64,000 bases of DNA from assembly GCA_001899085.1 (NCBI GenBank), contig MKVB01000006.1:232073-296072 (forward strand). The letters run 5' to 3'. Positions within the stretch are counted from its first letter, which is position 1; every line of letters starts with the position of its first letter. This stretch comes from Devosia sp. 66-14. GTDB lineage: Bacteria; Pseudomonadota; Alphaproteobacteria; Rhizobiales; Devosiaceae. The translations under genes were made by a program, and so were the position numbers. The notes under the pieces are model-generated. The model was not told the DNA's origin, searched no databases, and saw only the letters and a list, made by a program, of their open reading frames with translations. Shown piece by piece: positions 33,465-44,286 of this stretch.

Positions 33465-33498
33465 GTTCACTCTTCGTTCTTGTCTTTGCTCTTATAGT
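33465..33498 (+). promoter_or_regulatory. LexA-type SOS box and -10 upstream of radA
   Basis: GTTC-ACTCTTC-GTTC (33465-33479) exactly matches GTTC-N7-GTTC. A TATAGT -10 box lies at 33493-33498, so a bound repressor would cover the -35 region. radA starts at 33533. Confidence 0.6.
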
Positions 33499-33532
33499 CG
33501 GCTACCTCTCGTCGACTCCCAGGGGCATCTTC

Positions 33533-34921
33533 ATGGCGCGTACCAAAACCTCTTATGTCTGCCAGGCCTGCGGCGCTCTGACCACCAAGTGGCAGGGGCG
33601 ATGCGAGGCGTGCGGCGAGTGGAACACCATCGTCGAGGAAATCGTCGATTCGGGCGTCGGGGCCGGGCCGAAATCGGCGATCGCCGGGGGCCGGCCGATC
33701 GAACTGCTGCCGCTGGCTGGTGAAACCGAGACCGCGGCGCGGGTGGAGACCGGGATCGGGGAGCTCGACCGGGTGACCGGCGGCGGCTTCGTCATGGGTT
33801 CTGCGGTGCTGATCGGCGGAGATCCGGGCATCGGCAAATCCACGCTGCTGCTGCAGGCGGCCGCGGCGCTGGCCGAACGCGGGCGCCGCATCGTCTATGT
33901 CTCGGGCGAAGAGGCGGTGGCGCAGATCAGGCTGCGGGCGCAACGGCTGGGGCTGGGCGACCGCGCCGTGCTGCTGGCCTCGGAAACCAATGTCGAAATC
34001 ATCCTCGCGACGCTGCAGAACGGGCCGCCGCCTGACCTGGTGATCATCGATTCGATCCAGACGCTGTGGACCGACCGGGTCGAGAGCGCTCCAGGTACCG
34101 TCACGCAGGTGCGCACCTCGGCCCAGGCCCTGACCCGTTTCGCCAAGAAATCCGGCGCGGCGGTGGTGCTGGTCGGACACGTCACCAAGGACGGGCAGAT
34201 CGCCGGCCCCCGGGTGGTGGAACACCTGGTCGATGCGGTGCTGTATTTCGAAGGCGACGCCAGCCATACGTTCCGCATCCTGCGCGGGGTGAAGAACCGC
34301 TACGGCGCCACCGACGAGATCGGCGTGTTCGAGATGTCGACGCTTGGCCTGCGCGAGGTGGCCAATCCATCGGCGTTGTTCCTCGACCAGCGCGACAAGG
34401 ACGCCGCGGGCTCCGCGGTGTTCGCCGGCATGGAAGGCACGCGCCCGATGCTGTGCGAAGTACAGGCGCTGGTCTCGCCCTCGCCGCTGGGCACGCCGCG
34501 GCGCGCGGTGATCGGCTGGGATTCGTCGCGGCTGTCGATGGTGCTGGCGGTGCTGGAAACGCGCTGCGGGGTGCGGATCGGCGCCAACGATATCTACCTC
34601 AATGTCGCGGGCGGGCTGAAGATCAACGAGCCGGCGGCCGACCTAGCCGTGGCGGCGGCGCTGATCTCGTCGCTGACCGGCTCGCCGCTCCCCTCATCCA
34701 ACGTCTATTTCGGCGAGATCTCGCTGGCTGGCGGAGTACGGCCGGTGGCCCATGCGGCACAGCGCCTGCGCGAGGCGCAGAAGCTCGGTTTCCAAGGGGC
34801 GGTAACCGGCCGGCTGGGCAAGGGCGACGTGCCCAACGGCATTGCGGTGGGCGAGTATGCCGAGCTCGCAGAGCTCATCGGACGCATCGCGGCCCGCGGT
34901 CAGCGGCAGGCGGCGGAGTAG
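33533..34921 (+). CDS. radA: DNA repair protein RadA
   Basis: RecA-like ATPase that promotes branch migration in recombinational repair. The 462-aa product has a four-Cys zinc finger (Cys10, 13, 24, 27), Walker A GGDPGIGKST (about 95-104), the RadA motif KNRYG (about 256) and a C-terminal Lon-protease-like domain (GGLKINEPAADLAVAAALISS, FGEISLAGGVRPV). Length is normal. ATG 33533 gives the correct finger. Preceded by a LexA-type box; cvpA and purF follow, a common order. Confidence 0.96.
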   Translation: MARTKTSYVCQACGALTTKWQGRCEACGEWNTIVEEIVDSGVGAGPKSAIAGGRPIELLPLAGETETAARVETGIGELDRVTGGGFVMGSAVLIGGDPGIGKSTLLLQAAAALAERGRRIVYVSGEEAVAQIRLRAQRLGLGDRAVLLASETNVEIILATLQNGPPPDLVIIDSIQTLWTDRVESAPGTVTQVRTSAQALTRFAKKSGAAVVLVGHVTKDGQIAGPRVVEHLVDAVLYFEGDASHTFRILRGVKNRYGATDEIGVFEMSTLGLREVANPSALFLDQRDKDAAGSAVFAGMEGTRPMLCEVQALVSPSPLGTPRRAVIGWDSSRLSMVLAVLETRCGVRIGANDIYLNVAGGLKINEPAADLAVAAALISSLTGSPLPSSNVYFGEISLAGGVRPVAHAAQRLREAQKLGFQGAVTGRLGKGDVPNGIAVGEYAELAELIGRIAARGQRQAAE

Positions 34922-35047
34922 CGCTTTGGCCACGCTTCCTGCTTTCCGTGAACATCGGCCATGCGCCCCTTCCTACGTGCTTGGCTTTGCCACGATTAAT
35001 GGTTACACGGGACCTTGAAGCAGGTCCCCAGGGGCGGATTTTCTACA

Positions 35048-35695
35048 ATGTTGACTGCATTCGACGTCGGCATCGGCGTTCTCGTCCTGATCTCGGCGAT
35101 TCTGGCTACGGCACGTGGATTCACGCGTGAAATCCTGTCGTTAGCGACCTGGGCCGGCTCCGCGGCGATCGCCGCCTATGCCTATTTCAACCACAAGGAA
35201 ATCGCGCGCGGCTACATTGCCGAGCCGATCGTGGCAGACATCGTGACGGTGCTGGGCACCTTCATCGTGGCGCTGATCATCCTGCACCTGATCACCATGC
35301 GGATCGCCGATTTCGTGGTCGACAGCCGCATCGGGCCGCTCGACCGCACGCTCGGTTTCATCTTCGGCGTCGCCCGCGGCGTGCTGATCGCAGTGATCGT
35401 GGTGGTGTTCGGGCTGTGGCTGATGCCGGCGAACCTGCCGTCCTGGGCCGCCGAGTCGCGTTCGCTGCCGATCCTGAGAAATTTCGGCGACAGCCTGATT
35501 GCGTTGCTGCCCCCCGATCTCGAAAAGCAGGTTACCGATCTGCTGCATCGCGGTGCCGGCGGCACGGGCGAGGATGCCTCGCCTGACGACGTGCCCGCGC
35601 CGGATGCCGACGTGCCCAACGACGAGGGCACCGATCAGCTGGAGAATGATGCGCCGCTGGAGCCGCCGACCGACGGAGCAGCCGCCAGAACCTGA
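35048..35695 (+). CDS. cvpA: CvpA family membrane protein
   Basis: A 215-aa integral membrane protein of the CvpA (colicin V production) family, commonly found before purF. Membrane segments at about residues 3-22, 27-47, 61-83 and 98-120; the family stretches TARGFTREILSLATW and IGPLDRTLGFIFGVARGVLI are present. The C-terminal 60 residues are an acidic Pro/Asp-rich tail. ATG 35048 starts at the first membrane segment; a TTG at 35015 is in frame. The family is linked to cell-envelope homeostasis; its molecular role is unclear. Confidence 0.9.
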   Translation: MLTAFDVGIGVLVLISAILATARGFTREILSLATWAGSAAIAAYAYFNHKEIARGYIAEPIVADIVTVLGTFIVALIILHLITMRIADFVVDSRIGPLDRTLGFIFGVARGVLIAVIVVVFGLWLMPANLPSWAAESRSLPILRNFGDSLIALLPPDLEKQVTDLLHRGAGGTGEDASPDDVPAPDADVPNDEGTDQLENDAPLEPPTDGAAART

Positions 35696-35787
35696 TGAAA
35701 TTCGGGTGAGCGCATTGCATATTCGTGACCGGGGCCGCATCTGCGGTCCCGTCTTCTTTGGACCGTTCTGAAACCAAAGGTGCCCGC

Positions 35788-37278
35788 ATGACCCAAAACG
35801 CCAAGCCGATCGCGGAGTGGGACCATGATACACTGCGCGAAGAGTGCGGCGTCTTCGGCATCCTCGGCCACCCCGAGGCGGCAACCCTCACGGCGCTCGG
35901 GCTGCATGCGCTGCAGCATCGCGGCCAGGAAGCGGCCGGTATCGTCAGCTTCGACGGCAAGCAGTTCCATTCCGAACGCCAGCTCGGCCTGGTCGGCGAC
36001 CACTTTACCGACCCGGCCACCGTCGGGCGGCTGCCCGGGCATCTCGCCATGGGCCATGTGCGCTACTCGACCACCGGCGAGACGATCCTGCGCAACGTGC
36101 AGCCGCTGTTCGCCGAGCTGGAAGTGGGCGGCATCGCCATTGCCCATAACGGCAACTTCACCAACGGGCTGACGCTGAGAAAGCAACTGATCTCGCAGGG
36201 CGCGATCTGCCAGTCGACCTCGGATACCGAGGTGGTGCTGCATCTCATCGCCCGCTCGAAAAAGGTCGCCTCCTCCGATCGCTTCATCGATGCGCTGATG
36301 CATCTCGAGGGCGCTTTCGCGCTGGTGGCGATGACCCGCACCAAGCTGATCGGGGCCCGCGATGCCAACGGCATCCGTCCGCTGGTGCTGGGCGATCTCG
36401 ACGGCAAGCCGATCTTTGCGTCGGAAACCTGCGCGCTCGACATCATCGGCGCCAAGTTCGTGCGCGATGTCGAGAACGGCGAAGTGGTGATCTGCGAAAC
36501 GCAGCCCGACGGCAGCATCACCATCGACTCGGTGAAGCCGTTCGCGCCGCGGCCCGAGCGCATCTGCCTGTTCGAGTATGTGTATTTCGCCCGTCCGGAC
36601 TCGATCGTCGCCGGCCGCCCGGTTTATTCGGCGCGCAAGCGCATGGGCATCAACCTCGCCAGGGAAGCGCCGGTCGAGGCCGATGTCGTGGTGCCGGTGC
36701 CCGATGGCGGCACGCCCGCGGCGATCGGCTACGCCCAGGCGAGCGGCATCCCGTTCGAGCTGGGCATCATCCGCAACCACTATGTCGGGCGCACCTTCAT
36801 CGAGCCGACCCAGTCAATCCGGGCCTTCGGCGTCAAGCTCAAGCACTCGGCCAACCGGGCCGAGATCGAAGGCAAGCGTGTCGTGCTGATCGACGATTCG
36901 ATCGTGCGCGGCACCACTTCGGTCAAGATCGTGCAGATGATCCGCGATGCCGGCGCCAGCGAGGTGCATATCCGCGTCGCCTCGCCGATGATCTTTCACT
37001 CCGACTATTACGGCATCGACACGCCGGATCCGGAGAACCTCATCGCCAACCAGCACCCCGACCTCGAATCGATGTGCCGCTTCATCGGTGCGGATTCCCT
37101 GGCGTTCCTCTCGATCGACGGGCTCTACGACGCGGTCGGCGGGGTGAAGCGCAATCCGCTGAGCCCGCAATTCACCGACCATCACTTCACCGGCGACTAC
37201 CCGACCAAGCTCACCGACCTAAATGGCCGCGGCAAGAACGATCCCAAGACGCTGTCGCTGATGAAGGAAGCGAGCTGA
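35788..37278 (+). CDS. purF: Amidophosphoribosyltransferase PurF
   Basis: First committed step of purine synthesis: PRPP plus glutamine to phosphoribosylamine. The 496-aa product has the Ntn nucleophile Cys20 in EECGVFGI, implying removal of a 19-residue propeptide, then HRGQEAAGI, GHVRYSTTG, and the PRPP site VVLIDDSIVRGTTS (about 367-380). The cysteine-rich metal site of B. subtilis-type enzymes is not obvious. ATG 35788 fits the family. A perfect GCGCCGGC hairpin follows the stop. Confidence 0.96.
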   Translation: MTQNAKPIAEWDHDTLREECGVFGILGHPEAATLTALGLHALQHRGQEAAGIVSFDGKQFHSERQLGLVGDHFTDPATVGRLPGHLAMGHVRYSTTGETILRNVQPLFAELEVGGIAIAHNGNFTNGLTLRKQLISQGAICQSTSDTEVVLHLIARSKKVASSDRFIDALMHLEGAFALVAMTRTKLIGARDANGIRPLVLGDLDGKPIFASETCALDIIGAKFVRDVENGEVVICETQPDGSITIDSVKPFAPRPERICLFEYVYFARPDSIVAGRPVYSARKRMGINLAREAPVEADVVVPVPDGGTPAAIGYAQASGIPFELGIIRNHYVGRTFIEPTQSIRAFGVKLKHSANRAEIEGKRVVLIDDSIVRGTTSVKIVQMIRDAGASEVHIRVASPMIFHSDYYGIDTPDPENLIANQHPDLESMCRFIGADSLAFLSIDGLYDAVGGVKRNPLSPQFTDHHFTGDYPTKLTDLNGRGKNDPKTLSLMKEAS

Positions 37279-37282
37279 CCGG

Positions 37283-37305
37283 GCGCCGGCCTGTCACGCC
37301 GGCGC
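37283..37305 (+). terminator. Stem-loop after purF
   Basis: GCGCCGGC-CTGTCAC-GCCGGCGC is a perfect 8-bp stem with a 7-base loop, 4 bp after the purF stop. There is no T-run, so termination is uncertain; it may be a 3' stability element. Confidence 0.5.
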
Positions 37306-37420
37306 GCAGCCACTCGATGTCATCATCACAGCTGGTGCGAACGGAATGGATTCCGGGCGCGCGACGGGATGACGCCGGGTTTGTAGTCGCGCCCATGGAC
37401 CTTCCGCCGCATCGCCAACG

Positions 37421-37447
37421 GAGATTCCCGCTTTCGCGGGAGTGACG
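37421..37447. repeat. REP-like palindrome (TCCCGCTTTCGCGGGA), copy 1
   Basis: The 16-bp hairpin core at 37426-37441 is identical to that at 38290-38305, and the GTGACG flank is typical of a widespread bacterial intergenic repeat (GGATTCCCGC...GCGGGAATGAC type). A related degenerate stretch (GGATTCCGG...GGGATGACG) lies just before it at about 37347-37375. Confidence 0.65.
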
Positions 37448-37489
37448 CCGTGGGTAGAAGCAGCCAGCGTTTTCAACGGAACCTCACGC

Positions 37490-38221
37490 ATGACAACCTC
37501 CCTCGCCGGCAAGATCGTCCTCGTTACCGGCGCATCGCGCGGCATCGGCTACCAAGCGGCGCTCGAGGCGGGACGACGCGGGGCGCATGTGATTGCGGTG
37601 GCGCGCACCATTGGCGGGCTCGAGGAGCTCGACGATGAAATCCAGAAAGCCGGCAGCAGCGCCACGCTGGTGCCGATGGACCTGCTGGAGTTCGACGCCA
37701 TCGACCGGCTGGGGCTGGCGATCTTCGAGCGCTGGGGGCATCTCGACGGGTTCGTGGCCAACGCGGCGATGCTGAGCGAGTTGCGGCCGCTGGCGCATGT
37801 CGAGCCCAAGGAGTTCGACAAGCTGATGGGCCTCAACGTCACCGCAAATTACCGGTTGGTCCGCTCCCTCGACCTGCTGCTGCGCCAATCGGCGGCGGGC
37901 CGCGTGGTCTTCGTCTCCTCGTCGTCGGCGCATTCGGCGCGCCCCAACTGGGGCCCGCATGCGGCCAGCAAGGCTGCCGTCGAAGCATTGGCCAAGAGCT
38001 ATGCGGCCGAAGTCGGCGGCATCACGCCGGTGCGGGTCAATGCATTCTACCCGGGCGCCGTGCGCACCGCGATGCGGGCCAAGGCGATGCCGGGTGAAAA
38101 CCCCGACACCCTGCCCCGTCCCGCGGTGCTGGCCCCCAAGCTGATCGATATGATCGCGCCCGAGTTCACCGAGAACCGCATGCTGTTCGACTGGGAAAAG
38201 TCGGAGCTGCGGCCGCTGTAA
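37490..38221 (+). CDS. SDR family oxidoreductase
   Basis: A 243-aa classical short-chain dehydrogenase: VTGASRGIGYQAA (13-25), VANAAMLSELRPL in place of NNAG, VFVSSSSAHSARPNWGPHAASKAAVEAL with the catalytic Ser; the usual Tyr position reads His-Ala-Ala-Ser-Lys, so the Tyr of the YxxxK pair appears replaced by His. It ends with the unusual ENRMLFDWEKSELRPL. ATG 37490. REP-like palindromes flank the gene on both sides. The closest resemblance is to YciK-like SDRs of unknown substrate. Confidence 0.85.
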   Translation: MTTSLAGKIVLVTGASRGIGYQAALEAGRRGAHVIAVARTIGGLEELDDEIQKAGSSATLVPMDLLEFDAIDRLGLAIFERWGHLDGFVANAAMLSELRPLAHVEPKEFDKLMGLNVTANYRLVRSLDLLLRQSAAGRVVFVSSSSAHSARPNWGPHAASKAAVEALAKSYAAEVGGITPVRVNAFYPGAVRTAMRAKAMPGENPDTLPRPAVLAPKLIDMIAPEFTENRMLFDWEKSELRPL

Positions 38222-38285
38222 GCGCCCGTCTCCCCGGATACCGAGAAAACGGAGATCAGCCTTCGGCCGTGTGCCCCCTGAGCGG

Positions 38286-38310
38286 AGGTTCCCGCTTTCG
38301 CGGGACTGCC
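38286..38310. repeat. REP-like palindrome, copy 2
   Basis: TCCCGCTTTCGCGGGA (38290-38305), identical to copy 1 at 37426-37441 and in the same orientation; the pair brackets the SDR gene. It lies in the 99-bp gap between convergent genes. Confidence 0.6.
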
Positions 38311-38320
38311 AGGGAAGCGG

Positions 38321-39625
38321 CTAGTTCAGCCGCGTCACCATGATCTTGTCGATGCGGCGGCCGTCGAGGTCGAGCACTTCGAAACGCCAATGGCCGCGCT
38401 CGAAAGTCTCGCCCACCGCCGGCAGGTGGTTGAGCTCGGCCAGCACGAAGCCGGCGACGGTCTCGAACTTGGCGTCCTTGGGCACAGGAACGCCCAGATG
38501 CGCCTGGAACTCGTCGACCTGCATCCAGCCCGAGACGAGGAACGAGCCGTCCTCGCGGGTGACATAGGCCTTCTCGTCGCCCTCTTCTTCCTGGAAAGCG
38601 CCGGTGATCGCCTCGAGGATGTCGCCCGGGGTGACGATACCTTCGAAATGACCGTACTCGTCAAAGACCAGCGCCATGTGCACCAACGAGCCGCGGATGG
38701 CCTTCAGGACGTCGAGAGCGCTGGAGCGATCCATCACCACGGGCGCCTGCTTGACCAGCGTGCGCATGTCGAGCGGCGTGGCGGAGAGCACGTTCTCGAC
38801 CAGATCCTTGCGGACGATCACGCCGACGATCGAGTCCACGGCGCCGTCCTGCACCGGCAGCACCGAGTGACGGGTGGCACGAAGCTTTTCGATCATTTCC
38901 TCATGCGTCTCGCTCAGATCGAGGAGCTCGACATCGAGGCGCGGCGTCATCAGGCCACGCGCCGAGCGATCGGCAAGGCGCATGACACCCGAGATCATGT
39001 GGCGTTCCTCGGTCTCGAGCACGCCGGCGTGCTCGGCCTCGGCGATGAGGGTCTTCACCTCTTCATCGGTCACCCGTTCATCGGCCTCACCGCTCTGACC
39101 GAGCAGGCGCAGCACCAGTTTGCCGGAAATATCCAGGAACCAGACCAGCGGCGCGGCGATCGACGCGATGAACGCCATGGCGGGCGCAACGCGGGCCGCA
39201 ACGCCTTCCGAATCGCGCAGGGCGACCTGCTTGGGCACCAGTTCGCCGATTATCAGTGACAGATAGGTGATGATGATGACGACGATGCCGACGCCGAGCG
39301 GCGCGGCAACCGATGGATTGATGCCGGCGCCGGCCAGCGTCGCGCCCAGCCGTTCACCGAGCGTGGCGCCCGAAAAGGCGCCCGAGAGGACGCCGACGAG
39401 GGTAATGCCGATCTGCACCGAGGAGAGGAACTTGCCAGGATCTTCCTGGAGTTTCAGTGCGACGGAGGCGCCGCGCTTGCCTTCAGCGGCGAGAACTTTG
39501 AGGCGCGCAGGGCGGGACGAGACCACCGCCAGTTCGCTCATTGCAAGCAGGCCGTTGACCAGTGTCAGGACGGCGACAATCAGGATTTCGAGGAACAATG
39601 TCGTTTCAAGGTTGCGGCCCCGCAC
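38321..39625 (-). CDS. CNNM/CorC-type hemolysin-family membrane protein
   Basis: A 434-aa membrane protein: an N-terminal CNNM/DUF21 transmembrane domain (segments near 12-30, 68-90, 108-128, 150-172), two CBS domains (about 210-330; LMTPRLDVELLDLSETHEEMIEKLRATRHSVLPV) and a C-terminal CorC_HlyC transporter-associated domain (GSFLVSGWMQVDEFQAHLG). Such proteins affect magnesium/cobalt efflux or membrane-stress tolerance; the old name hemolysin is historical. The best in-frame start is GTG 39625, but no ribosome site is clear, and TTG codons a little downstream are possible. Confidence 0.88.
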   Translation of the reverse strand: MRGRNLETTLFLEILIVAVLTLVNGLLAMSELAVVSSRPARLKVLAAEGKRGASVALKLQEDPGKFLSSVQIGITLVGVLSGAFSGATLGERLGATLAGAGINPSVAAPLGVGIVVIIITYLSLIIGELVPKQVALRDSEGVAARVAPAMAFIASIAAPLVWFLDISGKLVLRLLGQSGEADERVTDEEVKTLIAEAEHAGVLETEERHMISGVMRLADRSARGLMTPRLDVELLDLSETHEEMIEKLRATRHSVLPVQDGAVDSIVGVIVRKDLVENVLSATPLDMRTLVKQAPVVMDRSSALDVLKAIRGSLVHMALVFDEYGHFEGIVTPGDILEAITGAFQEEEGDEKAYVTREDGSFLVSGWMQVDEFQAHLGVPVPKDAKFETVAGFVLAELNHLPAVGETFERGHWRFEVLDLDGRRIDKIMVTRLN

Positions 39626-39660
39626 TCAGCATCGGGTCGCTTAAGAGGCGCGGAGTATAG

Positions 39661-41697
<2,037 letters not shown>

Positions 41698-41740
41698 GAG
41701 AGTTGGCGGTGGCGGCCGCTGTCACAGTGACCGCCGCCGA

Positions 41741-43171
41741 TTACTTCTCGCTCTTGTCGAACGGGTTCTTGCCGCCACGCACCCACAGCCGGATCGGCGT
41801 GCCGGGCATGTCGAAGGCATCGCGCAGCCCGTTGATCAGGTAGCGCTGGTAGGTGTTGGGCAGCACTTCGGGCCGCGAGGCGAACAGGATGAAGCTCGGC
41901 GGCCGGATCTTGGCCTGCGTCATGTAGCGCAGTTTCAGGCGGCGTCCCGACACGGCCGGCGGTGGATGGCTCTCGGTCATGCCGCTGAGCCAGCGGTTGA
42001 GCCGAGCCGTCGAGACGTGGCTGTTCCACTTGCGCTCGATGGCGAAGATCGCCTGCATCAGCTTGTCGATATTGCGGCCCTGCAGACCCGAGATGGTAAC
42101 CAGCGGGATGCCCTTGAGCTGCGGCAGATACCGCTCGCACTGCTCGCGCAATTCGGCGAGCTTGGCGTTCTTGTCCTCGATGGTGTCCCACTTGTTGACG
42201 GCGATGACCATCGCCCTGCCCTCGCGCTCCACCAGGTCGGCGAGCGTCAGGTCCTGCTTTTCGAACGGGATCTGCGCATCGAGCAGCAGCACGACGACTT
42301 CGGCATACTGGATCGAGCGCAGGGAATCGCTGACTGCCAGTTTCTCGAGCTTTTGTTCGATGCGCGCCTTGCGGCGCATGCCGGCGGTATCGACGAGGTT
42401 GATGGTCCGCCCCTCATACTCCCAGGGCACGAGGATGGAGTCGCGGGTAATCCCGGCTTCCGGGCCGGTCAGCAGGCGCTCCTCGCCGACCATGCGATTG
42501 ATCAGCGTGGACTTGCCGGCATTGGGGCGACCGATGATCGCGACATTGAGGTGACGCTTGGGATCCCAGCGCTTGACCGGACCATCTTCGGTCGAGCCGT
42601 CATCCTCGGGCAGGTCGACATCGACCTCGGGCATCACATCCAGCGATGGCGCTTCGGCCTGGGCCTTCTCGGCAGCGGCATCGACGGCTTTCGAGACGAT
42701 CGCGTGGAGGTCGGCCAGGCCCTGCCCATGCTCGGCGGAAAGCGCTACGGGCTCACCGAAGCCGAGATTGTAGGCTTCCAGCAGCCCCGGCTCGGCCGAC
42801 TTGCCCTCGGCCTTGTTGCCGATCAGGTGCACATCCTTGCCGGCGCGGCGCAGCACCTGGGCAAAGCGCTCGTCCAGCGGCGTGACACCGGCCTTGGCGT
42901 CGATCATGAACAGGATGACGTCGGCATCGCGAATGGCGATCTCGGTCTGCTGACGCATCCGGTCTTCGAGCGAGCCGTCGGTCTTGTCCTCGTAGCCGGC
43001 GGTGTCGAGCACCTTGAAGCGCAGGTCACCGATACGGCCCTCGGCCTCGCGGCGGTCGCGCGTCACGCCCGGCGTATCATCGACGAGGGCGATCCGGCGG
43101 CCGACGAGCCGGTTGAACAGCGTCGACTTGCCGACATTCGGACGGCCGACAATGGCGACGGTAACGGTCAA
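41741..43171 (-). CDS. der: Ribosome biogenesis GTPase Der (EngA)
   Basis: A double-GTPase factor for 50S maturation, 476 aa. G domain 1: VAIVGRPNVGKSTLFNRLVG (5-24), DTAGYE and NKAEGK; G domain 2: VAIIGRPNAGKSTLINRMVG (about 210-229), LVDTAGMRRKA and VNKWDTI; C-terminal KH-like domain with the RGGKNPFDKSEK end. The start is TTG 43171 (TTG-ACC-GTT); no ATG fits. The YfgM-like gene lies upstream on the same strand, as in many bacteria. Confidence 0.95.
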   Translation of the reverse strand: MTVTVAIVGRPNVGKSTLFNRLVGRRIALVDDTPGVTRDRREAEGRIGDLRFKVLDTAGYEDKTDGSLEDRMRQQTEIAIRDADVILFMIDAKAGVTPLDERFAQVLRRAGKDVHLIGNKAEGKSAEPGLLEAYNLGFGEPVALSAEHGQGLADLHAIVSKAVDAAAEKAQAEAPSLDVMPEVDVDLPEDDGSTEDGPVKRWDPKRHLNVAIIGRPNAGKSTLINRMVGEERLLTGPEAGITRDSILVPWEYEGRTINLVDTAGMRRKARIEQKLEKLAVSDSLRSIQYAEVVVLLLDAQIPFEKQDLTLADLVEREGRAMVIAVNKWDTIEDKNAKLAELREQCERYLPQLKGIPLVTISGLQGRNIDKLMQAIFAIERKWNSHVSTARLNRWLSGMTESHPPPAVSGRRLKLRYMTQAKIRPPSFILFASRPEVLPNTYQRYLINGLRDAFDMPGTPIRLWVRGGKNPFDKSEK

Positions 43172-43187
43172 TCGAGACCCCAGTACT

Positions 43188-43226
43188 TAGAGCGCTTCAG
43201 GAAGAGGTCGCGAGACCTCCCCCTGT
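43188..43226. repeat. Dispersed palindromic repeat copy
   Basis: AGAGCGCTTCAGGAAGAGGTC then a GCGA loop and GACCTCCCCC form a hairpin (GGAAGAGGTC / GACCTCCCCC, some mismatches). It shares its flank AGAGCGCTT and its layout with copies near 10874, 15229 and 44872. Lies between der and the YfgM-like gene. Confidence 0.45.
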
Positions 43227-43263
43227 TCAAAGGCGCGGCGAAATCAAGGCCGGAGCCGCGAAC

Positions 43264-44166
43264 TCAGTTCGCGGGCGCGGCAGGTGCGTCGGTCGTTGCG
43301 GGAGCGTCGGTGGCGGGCGCCGGAGCGGCCTCCATCGCCGGAGCCGCTTGCATCGCAGGCGCCTGCATGGCGGGCGCTTCCATGGCCGGAGCTTCAGCCG
43401 CCGGAGCGGTGTCGAGTGCCGGAGCATCGCCGACCGACGTCTCGGCCGGAGCCGCCGTGGCGGGATCGACGACGGCGGGGGTTGCGGCCGCAGCCTCGGC
43501 TGCCGGCGCAGCGACGCCTTCGGCCGTCAGCTGGGCGAGGTAGATGTTGATGCGGGTGCGCAGTTCCTGGCTGGCCTGCGCATCGTTGGCCGCATCCTCG
43601 AAGCTCTGGCGGGCGCCGGCGAGATCGCCGGCCTTGTACTTCACGAGGCCAATGGCTTCGCGCGCCGCATTGCGCATGGCGCTGGTGGGGCCGACGAGAC
43701 CACCGACACGCTGCTCGACCTGGGCGACATCGCCACCATCGACCAGGAGGTTGGCGGCCAGGACAAGCGCCAGTTCGCGCAGGTGCGCGTTGGGCTGGCC
43801 GGTCGACAGCGCGTCATAGGCGGCTACGGCTTCGGCGGTCTTGCCCTGGGAAGCCAGCAGCGCGGCTTCGCGGAAGCGCGCCAACGTGGGGTAGCCGGCG
43901 TGATTGGCGGCAATCACCTCATCGAGCGCCTTCTTGGCGGCGTCGGCATCGGTGCCGTCAGCCAGCTGCAAGGCGGCATAGAACTGATCCGACGACTGCG
44001 CCGAGTTGGAGTTCTGCCACCAGTCCCAGCCCTCTTTCGCCGCCACGAGCAGAACGATGGCGACGGCCGCGCCGATGACATAGGGGCCGAACTGGCGCCA
44101 CAGGTTGCGCGCGCGGTCGCTGCGCAGTTCCTCGTCGATCTCGCGGATGATGTTTTCGTTGGACAT
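43264..44166 (-). CDS. YfgM-like tetratricopeptide-repeat membrane protein
   Basis: A 300-aa protein with a short cytosolic N-terminus (SNENIIREIDEELRSDRARNLW), one membrane segment at about 31-49 and a helical TPR-like domain (ALQLADGTDADAAKKALDEVIA, YPTLARFREAALLASQGKTAEAVAAYDAL), as in YfgM, an ancillary SecYEG-associated factor. The last 90 residues are a low-complexity Ala/Pro/Met tail with repeats of APAMEAPAMQ type, unusual and probably disordered. ATG 44166. It precedes der, matching the usual yfgM-(bamB)-der order with bamB missing here. Confidence 0.8.
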   Translation of the reverse strand: MSNENIIREIDEELRSDRARNLWRQFGPYVIGAAVAIVLLVAAKEGWDWWQNSNSAQSSDQFYAALQLADGTDADAAKKALDEVIAANHAGYPTLARFREAALLASQGKTAEAVAAYDALSTGQPNAHLRELALVLAANLLVDGGDVAQVEQRVGGLVGPTSAMRNAAREAIGLVKYKAGDLAGARQSFEDAANDAQASQELRTRINIYLAQLTAEGVAAPAAEAAAATPAVVDPATAAPAETSVGDAPALDTAPAAEAPAMEAPAMQAPAMQAAPAMEAAPAPATDAPATTDAPAAPAN

Positions 44167-44286
44167 GAAGCTCAAGTGAAACGGGGTCGAATTCGGCCGC
44201 ACCATAGTGATGGGACCGCGCGAATGCAAACCCGTACACACGCAGCTCTCGAGGCAGGCGAAACGCTCGCTGCACGGATGAGCCAG

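Noticed and set aside
41705-41735. Bidirectional terminator between the aldo/keto reductase and der
   Set aside because: GGCGGT/ACCGCC and GTCAC/GTGAC can pair, but the stem is irregular and there is no T-run, so it was left unannotated.
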